Below, one piece after another: positions 10,471-19,903 of a stretch of 64,000 bases of DNA. Numbering within the stretch: position 1 is the first letter of the stretch; every line of letters starts with the position of its first letter. Under the pieces are notes generated by a model. It worked only from the letters and a program-made list of their open reading frames with translations. It ran no database searches and was not told where the DNA came from. This stretch comes from Corynebacterium hylobatis (lineage in GTDB: Bacteria > Actinomycetota > Actinomycetes > Mycobacteriales > Mycobacteriaceae): NCBI RefSeq assembly GCF_003955685.1, contig NZ_RXHJ01000013.1, positions 29,122 through 93,121 on the forward strand. Reading direction: 5' to 3'. Made by a program: the position numbers and the translations under genes.

Positions 10471-13400
10471 CTAGTCCTCCTGCAGCGTCGCCAGGACCAT
10501 CGCCTCCGCGGCGACGAGGTCACCGCTGACCAGGTCGGGGACGATGTCTGCCATGCGGCTCCAACCGCGGGAGGCCGCCTCCAGGGTTTTGGACTTGCCC
10601 ATCAGCCCATGGGCGTGCATCCGGGCGGCCAGGGCGAAGACGAGGGAGACCACCGGGGCGAGTGCCCAGGCGTTGTCCCGTTCGTCGGTGTTGACCCCGT
10701 CGAGCTTGTCGAAGCGGACACGCGCGTTGGAGTACAGCGCCCGGTTGGCGCCGCGCAGGCCGCGCAGGAGGCTGACGGCCGGCTTGATCAGGTCCTCGGA
10801 GGTGAGCAGGTCAATGAGCTCCTCGCGGCGGCGGAAGGTCTCGAAGACGGCGAGCAGGCGGGCGTTGTCGTCCGAGAGCGCACCGGGCACAAGTTCCGCG
10901 CTGGAGAAGAAGTGCGCCAGCAGGGCCTCCTGCTGGGCGGCATCCATCTTCGCGATCATCACCGTGGACTGGTCGATACACGCGGAGTCAAGGGTGGAAT
11001 CATGACCGGTGTCGAGAGTGCTGAGGATTCCGCGGCCAGCGACCTCCGCGAGACGGTTGCGCAGCTCCCGGCGGGCCACGCGGTCGGAATCGTCCGCGGC
11101 AGCGATCTCGGCGAGAAGCTCCAGCGAACCGAGCCAGGCCGCATGGTGACCGGTCTCCCCCGTCGCAGGGGCGGCATCCGGGTCGAGAGCGACGGTGGCC
11201 AGGCCGGAGGCGATCACCCGGCCCGGCTGCTGATGCGCAGGCACCAGGGAGTCCGCGAGCGCGGCGATGGCGGCACCCGGCGCGGAGGCGAAGGTGGCGC
11301 TGACGGCCGCGCGGCTGCGCGGGTCATCGGCCTCGGCGAGCAGCTCCCACAGGATCGGCATGATCTCCGGGTCGGTGGGGGCCTCCTCCAGTTCGCCGGC
11401 GAGGAAGGCCGAGAGGGACTCCAGGCCGTTGTCCTGGGCGCTGTAGTGGCCGGACTGCTCGGCGGTGAGTGCCCCGTCGCCCGGGTACTGCGGGGCGCGC
11501 AGGGTGGTGAAGGGGTCCACGGAGTGGAGGACGACGGCGAGAGAACCGGCGTCGACAAGCGATTCGGGCAGGGGCGTGGTCGCGGTGATCCCGGAGAGGG
11601 TCACGGCCGGTGCCCAGGGGGCGGTCAGCGGCCACACCCAGGCGTCGAGGCTGCGGGAGGCCAGGCCGTCGAATACCAGTGCGCGGTCTACGACGGACAC
11701 GCCCGCGCAGTGTGGGGTGGACAGCTCGGCGAGGGTGACGGAGATGCGTTCGTCGGCGCTCGCGTCAACCCACTCGAGTTCCACACGGCCCGAGGGCAGC
11801 GTCAGTGCGGAGGTGGCCAGCGCCTTGAAGGGTGCGGAATAGGTCAGCGCATCAGTCTGCTTGAGGGTGACGGTACGCACCGGGGTGCCGTGGTTGTTGA
11901 GGACACGGATCTGCGGGCGACCCATCCCCCCACCCACGCGCACGCGCAGTTCACCGGCGGGATCCAGATCGCGCGGGGTGCAGATCAGGCGGGTGGTGCG
12001 CCACATCGTGCCCTCGCGGACGGGCAGTTCGAAGGCCATGCGCGGCGGGGTGAAACGCAGCGGCAGACGGTCACCCTCCTCCGTCTCGATGGCGAAGTCG
12101 GCGCCGGCGGAGTGCGCGTCGACGGTGACCCGGCGCGGGTCGACGATGAAGGGTTTGTCGCCGTGGTTGATGTGCAGCTGCGCGTCGCTGAGGCCGGAGA
12201 CGGCCGGCACGCGCACGGAACGGTCGTTGTCGATGACGGTGCGGGTCTCCATGCCCTCGACGATGGTGTAGCGGTGGCGGAAGGATTCCCCGCGGGGGCC
12301 GCGCACGCGCACGAGGTATTCGCCGACCCAGGGGGCGTCGTAGACCTCGGAGTCGAAGATGGCGAACTGGCCGCCCTCGGCGGGCACCTCAAGCGGTTCG
12401 GCGGGGGCGATCTCCTCACCGGCGGCACCCGGGCGGGCGTAGGCGGAGATGGACAGCTGCCAGATCTCGTCGCGGCCGGAGGGGGTGGGTGGGAAATCTG
12501 CGATGAGTTCACCCGGATAGACCGGCAGGCCGGAGAGGGATTTCACGTCGGCCAGCGGTTCGGCGGGGTGGAGGAAGCGCACGCGGTGGCGGGGGTCCAC
12601 GCTGCGCAGGCGGGAGGAACTGGCGCCGCGGGTGACCTGGAGGCTGGCGGCCTCGCCCAGGTCGAGGCGGCGGGCGATCCAGGAGTTCCAGCCCTGGACG
12701 GCAACCTCCTCGAGAACGGGCAGGTCCCTGCCGGTGGCGACGTCCGTGATGGTGGCGTCCGCCGGGGTGAGCACCCAGGCCTCGCGGTGGTGGAGGGTGG
12801 AGACTGCGGTGAGGTTCTGGCCGTTGTCGGCGAAGATGAGCACCGGGTCATCGGTGTCGACGACCGGGGTGGTCCAGGTGATGCCGTTGGAGACGTCCTG
12901 GACGGTGGCCTCGCGGATCTGGCGCTCGACGGTGACGTCGAGTGCCTCCGACCAGGTCGGCTCCCCCCAGGGGCGGCCGGTGCGGAAGATGCGGGTGGTG
13001 CCCTCCACGTTGACCCGCCAGGAGACCTCACCGAGTTCGTCGTGTACCCGCTGCTGCGGCAGGCGCAGGCAGACCTTGGCGCGACGGGCGTCGAAGATCA
13101 GGCGCGGACGCAGCTCGCGGGTGGCCACGCCCACCTCGGTGGCGCGGTAGAGGGTGCCCACGGGGCGTTCGCGCAACTCGGCGATGACCGGCTCGGCGAC
13201 CAGTGCCGGCAGGGAGTCCGGCAGTTTCCGGTCCGGCCACGAGGTGGGGTGCTCGAGGGTGAAGTTGCGCAGTTCGTTGATGCCGTCGAGCAGGGTGGTG
13301 AAACGTTCCGGGGCCAGGCCGGCGATGACGGCGGTGAGTTCAAGGGTCTCGTCCTCCACGTCCTCCCAGGCCCAGGAGTCGTCCGCGAGCAGGGGCGCGA

Positions 13401-13884
13401 TGTCGCCGCCCTCGGTGCGGTCGAGCACCTCGAGAAGGGTGCCGATCTCTGCCCAGGGCAGGCCGGCGTGGACGGCCAGCAGGTCGACGGGTTCGGCCTC
13501 CAGCACGGTCAGGCCGAGCCGTTCCAGCAGGGCCGGGACCTGGTTGCGCAGGTGTTCGACCCATTCCTCGCGGGCCTCCAGGCCGAGGCCGGTGAAGTGG
13601 TTGTCCAGGAAGGTCTCGCGTTCGGTGGTCACCGAGGCGTGTGAGACCAGTGTGGCCACCGCGAGTGCGGGGGTGATCTCGAGGAGTTCCGGGAAGGCTG
13701 CGCCGGCGGAGAGTTGCCGGGCCAGGAAGGTGCCGTAGAAGCGGTCGATCGATTCGAGTTCGTCCGCGGTGAGACCTGCGTCGGTGAACCAGTCCCGGCC
13801 GGCCAGCCGACCGGCGATGTCGAGTTCCGTCTGGGAGGCCCAGAGAAGCAGAGAATCCTGGAGGTCGGCGAATGGCGTGCTCAT
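10471..13884 (-). CDS. Large protein of unknown function between ftsY and smc
   Basis: 1137 residues from the ATG at 13882-13884; a TTG eight codons earlier is also possible. I do not recognise a characterised family. There is no signal peptide, no membrane segment and no Walker or zinc motif that I can see. The N-terminal 250 residues and the C-terminal 330 look helical and Ala/Leu/Glu-rich. The middle (roughly 11700-12400) is rich in alternating hydrophobic/polar stretches with GE, RVRV and PRGESFRHRYTI patterns that suggest beta-sandwich domains. I recall a similarly placed large hypothetical gene in C. glutamicum. Its fixed place between the SRP receptor and the condensin gene suggests a conserved housekeeping or envelope role, but that is guesswork. 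Confidence 0.8.
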   Translation of the reverse strand: MSTPFADLQDSLLLWASQTELDIAGRLAGRDWFTDAGLTADELESIDRFYGTFLARQLSAGAAFPELLEITPALAVATLVSHASVTTERETFLDNHFTGLGLEAREEWVEHLRNQVPALLERLGLTVLEAEPVDLLAVHAGLPWAEIGTLLEVLDRTEGGDIAPLLADDSWAWEDVEDETLELTAVIAGLAPERFTTLLDGINELRNFTLEHPTSWPDRKLPDSLPALVAEPVIAELRERPVGTLYRATEVGVATRELRPRLIFDARRAKVCLRLPQQRVHDELGEVSWRVNVEGTTRIFRTGRPWGEPTWSEALDVTVERQIREATVQDVSNGITWTTPVVDTDDPVLIFADNGQNLTAVSTLHHREAWVLTPADATITDVATGRDLPVLEEVAVQGWNSWIARRLDLGEAASLQVTRGASSSRLRSVDPRHRVRFLHPAEPLADVKSLSGLPVYPGELIADFPPTPSGRDEIWQLSISAYARPGAAGEEIAPAEPLEVPAEGGQFAIFDSEVYDAPWVGEYLVRVRGPRGESFRHRYTIVEGMETRTVIDNDRSVRVPAVSGLSDAQLHINHGDKPFIVDPRRVTVDAHSAGADFAIETEEGDRLPLRFTPPRMAFELPVREGTMWRTTRLICTPRDLDPAGELRVRVGGGMGRPQIRVLNNHGTPVRTVTLKQTDALTYSAPFKALATSALTLPSGRVELEWVDASADERISVTLAELSTPHCAGVSVVDRALVFDGLASRSLDAWVWPLTAPWAPAVTLSGITATTPLPESLVDAGSLAVVLHSVDPFTTLRAPQYPGDGALTAEQSGHYSAQDNGLESLSAFLAGELEEAPTDPEIMPILWELLAEADDPRSRAAVSATFASAPGAAIAALADSLVPAHQQPGRVIASGLATVALDPDAAPATGETGHHAAWLGSLELLAEIAAADDSDRVARRELRNRLAEVAGRGILSTLDTGHDSTLDSACIDQSTVMIAKMDAAQQEALLAHFFSSAELVPGALSDDNARLLAVFETFRRREELIDLLTSEDLIKPAVSLLRGLRGANRALYSNARVRFDKLDGVNTDERDNAWALAPVVSLVFALAARMHAHGLMGKSKTLEAASRGWSRMADIVPDLVSGDLVAAEAMVLATLQED

Positions 13885-13932
13885 CTGGTGGTGGTGTCCC
13901 CTGTCCAAGGTTGTTCGTGTGAATCGATCATC

Positions 13933-16900
13933 CTACCCGGCGGGCTGCATACGCTGGGAGATGACTCTGGTGACACCGTCGCCGCGCATGGTCACGCCGT
14001 AGAGGACGTTGGCCACGTCCATTGTCGGCTTCTGGTGGGTGATCACGATCAGCTGCGAATCCCTGCGCAGTTCCTGGAACAGGGCGATCAGGCGGCGCAG
14101 GTTGACGTCATCGAGGGCGGCCTCGACCTCGTCCATGACGTAGAAGGGGCTGGGCCGGGCCTTGAAGATGGCCACCAGCATCGCCAGGGCAGTGAGTGAC
14201 TTCTCCCCGCCGGACAGCAACGAGAGGCGGCGGACCTTCTTGCCGGGCGGGCGGGCCTCGACCTCGATGCCGGTGAGCAGCATGTCGTCGGGGTCGGTGA
14301 GCACGAGCCGGCCCTCACCGCCGGGGAAGAGCGTGGCGAAGACCGCCGGGAACTGCTCCTCCACGTCGTGCCAGGCGTCGGTGAACAGCTGCAGGATGCG
14401 GGCGTCGACCTCCTCGATGACCCCGGACAGGTCCGCACGTGCCCGGATGACGTCGTCGAGCTGGGTGGAGAGGAACTCATGGCGTTCCTCCAGGGCCGTG
14501 AACTCCTCCAGTGCCAGCGGGTTGACCTTTCCCAGGGCGCGGAGGTCCTTCTCCGCCCGGGCCAGGCGCTGCTCCTCTTCCGTGCGGTCGAAGTCCGCGT
14601 CGGGGGTGTAGTCGGCCAGCAGGTCGGCGATGGGCAGGCCGAGATGTTCGACGATCTTGGCCTCGGCCTCGTCGATGCGTACCTGGGCCTGGGTGCGTGC
14701 GATGTCCCCGGCGTGGGCGTTGTCGGTGAGGCGGTTGAGCCGGATGCGGGCGGCGTTGACCCGGTCTCTGGCGCGCGCCAGGCGGGCGGAGACCTCAGCA
14801 CGCCGGGTGGCCAGCCGGTCGCGTTCCGCCATCGCTCGCCCCGTGGCGTCGGCGACGCGTGTGCCCACGTCCAGTGCGTGCTTCTCGACGACCGCAGCCA
14901 GCTCCGCCGCGCGCCTGCGCCGGGCCATCACCTCGTCGTGACGTGCCTTGGCCTGGCGTTCAGCCGCTGCCTGCCGGCGCAGGCCCTCTCCCCGGCCGGC
15001 GGCCTGGTTCGCGCGTTCCTCCGCGGTGCGCAGGCTGAGGATGGCCTCCATCTCCATGGCCTTGACCTGGGCCAGTGCGGTGGCGGCCTCGTCGCGGGCG
15101 GCGGTGGAGGGCTCCTCCGGGGTGTCGGTGTCCTCCACGCGTGCGAGCCGGTCGCGGGCTGCGGCGAGCTGTTCGCGCAGAGTGTCCAGGCGGGCGTCGG
15201 CACCCGTGGCGCGCTCGGTGACACGCTGGTGCTCTGCCCGGGCGGCCTGGTGCTGCTCGTTCTGACGGTTCAGGTCGCGTTCCAGGGCGGACACCGTCTG
15301 GTCGTGCTCGCGCAGGGCAGCCTTCTTCGCGGCGGCGTCGACACGGGCCTCCTCCGCGGCGATGCGGGCTCCCTCAAGGGTTCCGGAGAGTTCGTCGAGG
15401 ATGCGGCGGGCGCTCACAAGCTCTGCTTCTGCAGTGACGATCTGGGCGCTGACCTCCACCGGGGAGACCACGCCGGAGCCGGCCTGGATCCAGCCCTCGC
15501 CGCACAGCACACCCTCCGGCGTGACCGCCCGCAGGCGGGGATCCGCCTCGACGGTGGCGCGCGCCGTCACCAGGTCCGGGGCGAGGGCCACGTCGGCGAG
15601 CAGGCGGTTGAGGGCAGGAGCCACCCGCGGATCGGCGTCGATGTGGTCGAGCAGCCAATCCACCCCGGCGGGCAGTTCCGCGCCCAGCCGCCAGGGCTCG
15701 GCGCATCTGGTGTCATCGATGAGCACGGTGCGCGAGGCCGCCCGGAGCTTATCGACGACCCCCGCATCCACCGCCCCCACCAGCGCCTGCGCATGCGCAC
15801 CCAACGCTGCGGCCACGGCCGTGCCGTGTTCGGTGCGCAGCAGCCCGGCGAGCGCCGGCCAGTCCAGATCCACGTCGGCGACGGGCACGTTCTGGCGCAG
15901 GGTGTCGATGCGTGCCTGCAGCGAATACACCGCCCGTTCCCGTTCCCGCTGTTCATCACGCAGCTGCTCGAGGCGTTGCTCGGCGGCCCCGGCCTCACCC
16001 GCGGCCCGGACGTGGCCGTCCTCCAGCAGACCGCGCTCCCCCGCCAGCGCGCGGATCCGCGCAGCCGTCTCCTCGGCCTCCTGCTGCGCGGTGGTGGTCC
16101 GGGCGAGGGTGACCGCCAACGTCTCCGCCTGGTGGGCGATCTCCTCCTCCGCGGCAGCCACCTGCCCGGCCAGGGACTCCTCCGCGGCGACCAGCCGCAC
16201 CACGCCCTCGCGGCGGTCGGCGATCGCGCGCACCTGCGCCAGGTGCTCGGCCTCCGCCTCCCGGCGGGCCTCCTCGCGTTCAAAGACCTCGTCGCGGATG
16301 GACTCCAGCCGCTCCCGGGCGATCTCCACGGCCTCGGCAAGCTCGGCGGATTCGGCGTCGGCCTGCTCCGCGCGTCGTTCCAGCACCTCCGGATCCGGCC
16401 CGGTGTAGGCCACGACATCGACATTGGCGGCACGTTCCGCGGCAATGCGCCCGGTCGCCGAGACCCGCTCCGCCAGCGTGGACAGGGTGAACCACAGCTG
16501 CTGCGCGGCCTCCACCTGCGGAGCCAGCTCCTCGAGTTCCTGCTCCAGGTCAAGCTGCTCCCCGGTGGCCTCCTCCAGCACCCCGGTGACCTCGGCGACC
16601 TCCTCTGCGAGCAGGCGGGCCCGGCGGTCGGCATCGTCGAATTCGCTGCGCAGCCGGTGGACACGGTCGCCGGCGAGCCGCAGGCGGGCATCGCGAAGCG
16701 TGGCCTGCACGGTCTGCGCCCGTTGCGCGGCCTCCGCCTGCCGGGCCAGCGGCTTGAGCTGCCGGCTCAGCTCCTGGGTGAGATCGTTGAGCCGGTCCAG
16801 GTTGGCCTGCATGCCGACGAGCTTGCGCTGTGCCTTCTCCTTACGCCGCCGGTGTTTGAGCACACCGGCCGCCTCCTCGATGTAGGCGCGGCGTTCCTCC

Positions 16901-17361
16901 GGCCGGGACTCGAGGATCTGTGCGAGGCGCCCCTGGCCGACGATGACGTGCATCTCCCGGCCGATACCCGAATCCGACAGCAGCTCCTGGATGTCCATGA
17001 GCCGGGCCTTCGCACCGTTGATCTCGTACTCGCTGGCCCCGTCGCGGAACATCCGCCGGGTGATGGACACCTCGGTGTAGTCGATCGGCAGGGCATGGTC
17101 GGAGTTGTCGATCGTGAGCGTGACCTCAGCGCGCCCCAGCGGTTTCCGGTCGCCGGCACCCGCGAAGATGACGTCCTGCATCTTGCCGCCGCGCAGGGTC
17201 TTCGCCCCCTGCTCCCCCATCACCCAGGCCAGTGCGTCCACGACATTGGATTTGCCCGAACCGTTGGGCCCCACGACCGCGCAGATGCCCGGTTCGAATT
17301 TCAGGGTCGTCGCGGACGCGAAGGACTTGAAGCCCCTGAGGGTCAGCGATTTCAGATGCAC
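13933..17361 (-). CDS. smc: Chromosome segregation ATPase SMC
   Basis: Condensin core subunit that organises and segregates the chromosome with ScpA and ScpB (not in the window). 1142 residues. The N-terminal ATPase half has KSFASATTLKFEPGICAVVG and Walker A GPNGSGKSN. Two very long Glu/Ala/Arg-rich coiled-coil arms flank a hinge around residues 480-620. The C-terminal half has LSGGEKSLTALAM and Walker B YVMDEVEAALDD. The ATG at 17359-17361 gives the family start MHLKSLTLRGFKSF. First gene after a 168-base intergenic region that holds a candidate promoter. Confidence 0.97.
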   Translation of the reverse strand: MHLKSLTLRGFKSFASATTLKFEPGICAVVGPNGSGKSNVVDALAWVMGEQGAKTLRGGKMQDVIFAGAGDRKPLGRAEVTLTIDNSDHALPIDYTEVSITRRMFRDGASEYEINGAKARLMDIQELLSDSGIGREMHVIVGQGRLAQILESRPEERRAYIEEAAGVLKHRRRKEKAQRKLVGMQANLDRLNDLTQELSRQLKPLARQAEAAQRAQTVQATLRDARLRLAGDRVHRLRSEFDDADRRARLLAEEVAEVTGVLEEATGEQLDLEQELEELAPQVEAAQQLWFTLSTLAERVSATGRIAAERAANVDVVAYTGPDPEVLERRAEQADAESAELAEAVEIARERLESIRDEVFEREEARREAEAEHLAQVRAIADRREGVVRLVAAEESLAGQVAAAEEEIAHQAETLAVTLARTTTAQQEAEETAARIRALAGERGLLEDGHVRAAGEAGAAEQRLEQLRDEQRERERAVYSLQARIDTLRQNVPVADVDLDWPALAGLLRTEHGTAVAAALGAHAQALVGAVDAGVVDKLRAASRTVLIDDTRCAEPWRLGAELPAGVDWLLDHIDADPRVAPALNRLLADVALAPDLVTARATVEADPRLRAVTPEGVLCGEGWIQAGSGVVSPVEVSAQIVTAEAELVSARRILDELSGTLEGARIAAEEARVDAAAKKAALREHDQTVSALERDLNRQNEQHQAARAEHQRVTERATGADARLDTLREQLAAARDRLARVEDTDTPEEPSTAARDEAATALAQVKAMEMEAILSLRTAEERANQAAGRGEGLRRQAAAERQAKARHDEVMARRRRAAELAAVVEKHALDVGTRVADATGRAMAERDRLATRRAEVSARLARARDRVNAARIRLNRLTDNAHAGDIARTQAQVRIDEAEAKIVEHLGLPIADLLADYTPDADFDRTEEEQRLARAEKDLRALGKVNPLALEEFTALEERHEFLSTQLDDVIRARADLSGVIEEVDARILQLFTDAWHDVEEQFPAVFATLFPGGEGRLVLTDPDDMLLTGIEVEARPPGKKVRRLSLLSGGEKSLTALAMLVAIFKARPSPFYVMDEVEAALDDVNLRRLIALFQELRRDSQLIVITHQKPTMDVANVLYGVTMRGDGVTRVISQRMQPAG

Positions 17362-17421
17362 GCGGAAAGGGTAACACCAGGATGGTGCGGTTCAGAATAA
17401 AACGGGTCGAACACAGGGACG

Positions 17422-17453
17422 ACTATAGGACCTGTCGTACAATGTCACGTCAA
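17422..17453 (-). promoter_or_regulatory. Candidate promoter for smc
   Basis: TTGACG (17448-17453) and TATAGT (17422-17427) on the minus strand, 20 bases apart, about 60 bases before the smc ATG. The spacer is longer than ideal. The rest of 17362-17529 shows no further feature. Confidence 0.4.
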
Positions 17454-17529
17454 CAATCGGCGCTTTTGCCTGCCACCTGGTCTTATAGAAGTACGTGCAT
17501 TCGTATTATGTGACATTTTCCGAAACACC

Positions 17530-17796
17530 TCAGAAGGTGTCGAAACCCTTCTCCCCCACCGGCTCAGCCCACTCGCGGGCCACATCCTTTACGCGTCCGG
17601 GGCCGGAGGGCAACCGCCGGAGCAGCTCAGCGAGTGCATCCTCAGGCCCCTCGGCGACGACGCGGACACGACCGTCGGCGAGGTTCTCCGCCGAGCCGGC
17701 GAGCCCGAGACCGACGGCCTCACCCCGGGCCCACCACCGGAAGCCGACGCCCTGAACGTGGCCGTCGACAAGAGCCACGAGTCTGCGCTGTGTCAT
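17530..17796 (-). CDS. acyP: Acylphosphatase
   Basis: Small enzyme (88 residues) hydrolysing carboxyl-phosphate bonds. The N-terminal signature GHVQGVGFRWWARGEA gives the phosphate-binding arginine R20, and the catalytic asparagine is N38 in SAENLADGRV. The ATG at 17794-17796 is chosen because it starts 10 bases after the mutM stop codon and the upstream extension is not acylphosphatase-like. Same strand and order (mutM, acyP, smc) as in mycobacteria, where these genes also adjoin. Confidence 0.93.
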   Translation of the reverse strand: MTQRRLVALVDGHVQGVGFRWWARGEAVGLGLAGSAENLADGRVRVVAEGPEDALAELLRRLPSGPGRVKDVAREWAEPVGEKGFDTF

Positions 17797-17806
17797 GGAC
17801 CCCAGC

Positions 17807-18655
17807 CTATCTGCGTCTCTGGCATCCCGGGCAGAAGTGCGAGCCACGATTCATGAACTGCTCGCGCACGATCTCGGTGCCGCAGCGGTGACACGGTGTG
17901 CCCTGCTGGCCGTAGGCGTTGAGGTGCAGGGCGAAGTACCCGGAGTTGCCGTTGACGTTGACGTAGAGCGCATCGAAGGACGTCCCGCCCTGGGCCAACG
18001 CCCGGGTCATCACCGCCCGCCCGGATTCCAGCAGGTCCACCAGCCGGGGCAGGGCGATCCGGTCGGCGCGCTGCAGGGGGTGGATCTGCGCCTCCCAGAG
18101 CATCTCATCGGCGTAGATGTTGCCGATACCGGAGACCAGCTCCTGGTTGAGCAGCAGGCGTTTGATCTCCGAGCGCCGGGACTTCAGCAGGGCGGCCAGC
18201 ACCTGCAGGTTCAGGCCGTCCTCGAGCAGGTCGGGAGCGATATGGGTGAGTTTCCCGGGCACACCGTCGACGAGTTCCCCCACCCACCAGTAACCGAAGG
18301 TGCGCTGGTCGACGAACCAGACCTCGGAGGTGTCGTCAAGAACCAGCCGCGCACGCAGGTGCGCATGGACGGGGCTGCCCGCATCCTTGACCAGCATCTG
18401 CCCGCTCATACCCAGATGCACCAGGAGTGCCTCATCCGTGGGTGTCGGCTCACCGAGGTCGAGCCACAGGAACTTCCCGCGCCGACGTGCCGCGGTGACC
18501 TGCAGCCCCGGCAGTCTGGCCTCGATCTCCGTGGGTCCGCCGGGCTGGTTGCGCGCGGCCCGCGGGTGCAGCACCTCCGCAGCAACGATGGTGCGTCCGA
18601 CGAGGTGCCCCTCCAGACCCCGGCGGACGACCTCAACCTCGGGGAGTTCCGGCAC
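17807..18655 (-). CDS. mutM: Formamidopyrimidine-DNA glycosylase
   Basis: Base-excision repair enzyme removing 8-oxoguanine and FapyG. 282 residues. The start must expose Pro2, the catalytic residue, and the GTG at 18653-18655 does so: (M)PELPEVEVVRRGLEG. E3 is also present. Further on are K in MSGQ-flanking sequence, the helix-two-turn-helix LLLNQELVSGIGNIYADEML, and the C-terminal zinc finger CHRCGTE...FCPGC. The start lies inside the 3' end of rnc (23-base overlap), which supports translational coupling in the sepIVA/yceD-rnc-mutM-acyP group. Confidence 0.96.
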   Translation of the reverse strand: MPELPEVEVVRRGLEGHLVGRTIVAAEVLHPRAARNQPGGPTEIEARLPGLQVTAARRRGKFLWLDLGEPTPTDEALLVHLGMSGQMLVKDAGSPVHAHLRARLVLDDTSEVWFVDQRTFGYWWVGELVDGVPGKLTHIAPDLLEDGLNLQVLAALLKSRRSEIKRLLLNQELVSGIGNIYADEMLWEAQIHPLQRADRIALPRLVDLLESGRAVMTRALAQGGTSFDALYVNVNGNSGYFALHLNAYGQQGTPCHRCGTEIVREQFMNRGSHFCPGCQRRR

Positions 18656-19394
18656 GCGGATTCTCCCGGAGAGTGAGGAAGGCCGTGCGGGCGGAGGCCT
18701 GCTCGGCGACCTTCTTGCTCGGCCCCGTGCCGGTGCCCAGCTCAATGCCGTTGACCGTGACGGAGGCGGAGAAGGTCAGGTCGTGCTCCGGCCCGGTGGA
18801 CGTCGCCTGGTATACCGGCATGGGGTACTTCAGCTCGGCGACGCGTTCCTGGAGGTTGGTCTTCCAGTCGCGGTGGATATTGCTCGCCGACGCCGCGTCA
18901 ATCTTCTCCTGGAACAGACGCAGGACGACATCACGGGCAGTGTCGAAGTCGAACTGCAGGTAGATGGCACCCAGCAGGGCCTCGGTGGTGTCCGCGAGGA
19001 TGGAGTCCTTACCCCGACCGTCGGTGACCAGCTCACCCCGGCCCAGCAGGATGTGCTCGCCGAGGTTGATCTCCCGGGCGACATCCGCCAGCCCGTAGCG
19101 GGAGACGATGGAGGCACGCATCTTCGAGATGTCCGACTCCGGACGCGAGGGGTACTGGCTGTAGAGCTGCGTGGCCACCGACAGGCCCAGGACGGCGTCG
19201 CCGAGGAACTCAAGACGTTCGTTGTTGGGCAGGTTACCGTTCTCGTTGGCGAAGCTGCGGTGCGTCAGCGCGAGACGCAGCAGCCCGTCCTCGAGGGCGA
19301 CCCCCAGTGCGTCGAGAAGCGGGGTGTGGTCGACCGCGCGGAAGGCAGCCTCCAGCGCCTCCTCCCCGCTGGGCCGGTTGCGGCGGCGGTTCAC
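18633..19394 (-). CDS. rnc: Ribonuclease III
   Basis: Double-strand-specific endoribonuclease that processes rRNA precursors and structured mRNAs. 253 residues. The RNase III signature NERLEFLGDAVLGL is followed by the second acidic cluster in DTTEALLGAIYL; the C-terminal 75 residues form the dsRNA-binding domain (DWKTNLQERVAEL to KKVAEQASARTAFL). The GTG at 19392-19394 overlaps the yceD stop as GTGA, which decides the start. It overlaps mutM by 23 bases at its 3' end. Confidence 0.96.
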   Translation of the reverse strand: MNRRRNRPSGEEALEAAFRAVDHTPLLDALGVALEDGLLRLALTHRSFANENGNLPNNERLEFLGDAVLGLSVATQLYSQYPSRPESDISKMRASIVSRYGLADVAREINLGEHILLGRGELVTDGRGKDSILADTTEALLGAIYLQFDFDTARDVVLRLFQEKIDAASASNIHRDWKTNLQERVAELKYPMPVYQATSTGPEHDLTFSASVTVNGIELGTGTGPSKKVAEQASARTAFLTLRENPRAGTPRG

Positions 19395-19891
19395 AGGAAC
19401 TTCTCCAGGTCCGTCCACCGCGGATCAACCGGCTTGAACTCGCCGGAGACCCCGTCCGGGGCCGGCGTGTCGGTCTCCTCGCAACCGCCCTCACAGGTGG
19501 GGTTGAAGGGCAGGGTCAGGCCCGCCTCGTCGATGACGGACTGGAGCAGGTCGATCTTGTCGCCGACGACCTCCGGCAGATCATCCGCCTCGTCCCCCTC
19601 TTCGCCGGTGACGAAATCCGGGGAGACGGAGAAGACCTGCGTGACATGCAGCTCAAGCTGCGGGTGGAGTTCCGTGAGGCAGCGGACGCACTGTCCGGTG
19701 AGCCGCCCGCGGACATCCGCGTTGACGAGCACTCCCCCGCCCAGCTGGGAGAGGGTGGCCTCGACGGTGATCTCCTCACCTTCCGCGAGGCCGATCATCT
19801 CCGGCCCGATCCGCGTGGGGTTGGGGCCGGTCTGGGTGCGCTGCGCGAAGTCAGTGAGGCCTGCGATATTGAAGACAAAAGGTGAAGTCAT
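19391..19891 (-). CDS. YceD/DUF177 family protein
   Basis: 166 residues. Members of this family sit near rpmF or rnc and have been linked to 23S rRNA accumulation. Visible features are the RLTGQCVRCL cysteine pair, an acidic middle (EEGDEADDLPEVVGD), and a second cysteine pair in NPTCEGGC. No catalytic residues are known. The start is the ATG at 19889-19891, with TAGACT 9 bases upstream of it. It is four-base coupled to rnc. The same gene precedes rnc in mycobacteria (Rv2926c). Confidence 0.88.
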   Translation of the reverse strand: MTSPFVFNIAGLTDFAQRTQTGPNPTRIGPEMIGLAEGEEITVEATLSQLGGGVLVNADVRGRLTGQCVRCLTELHPQLELHVTQVFSVSPDFVTGEEGDEADDLPEVVGDKIDLLQSVIDEAGLTLPFNPTCEGGCEETDTPAPDGVSGEFKPVDPRWTDLEKFL

Positions 19892-19903
19892 AGCCTTCGA
19901 AGT

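Noticed and set aside
9820..13644. Open frame of 1274 codons on the plus strand
   Set aside because: Antisense to ftsY and the 1137-residue gene; low-complexity Gly/Val/Arg composition typical of shadow frames in high-GC DNA; no ribosome site or family.
14368..17400. Open frame of 1010 codons on the plus strand
   Set aside because: Antisense shadow of smc, whose motifs are all present on the other strand.
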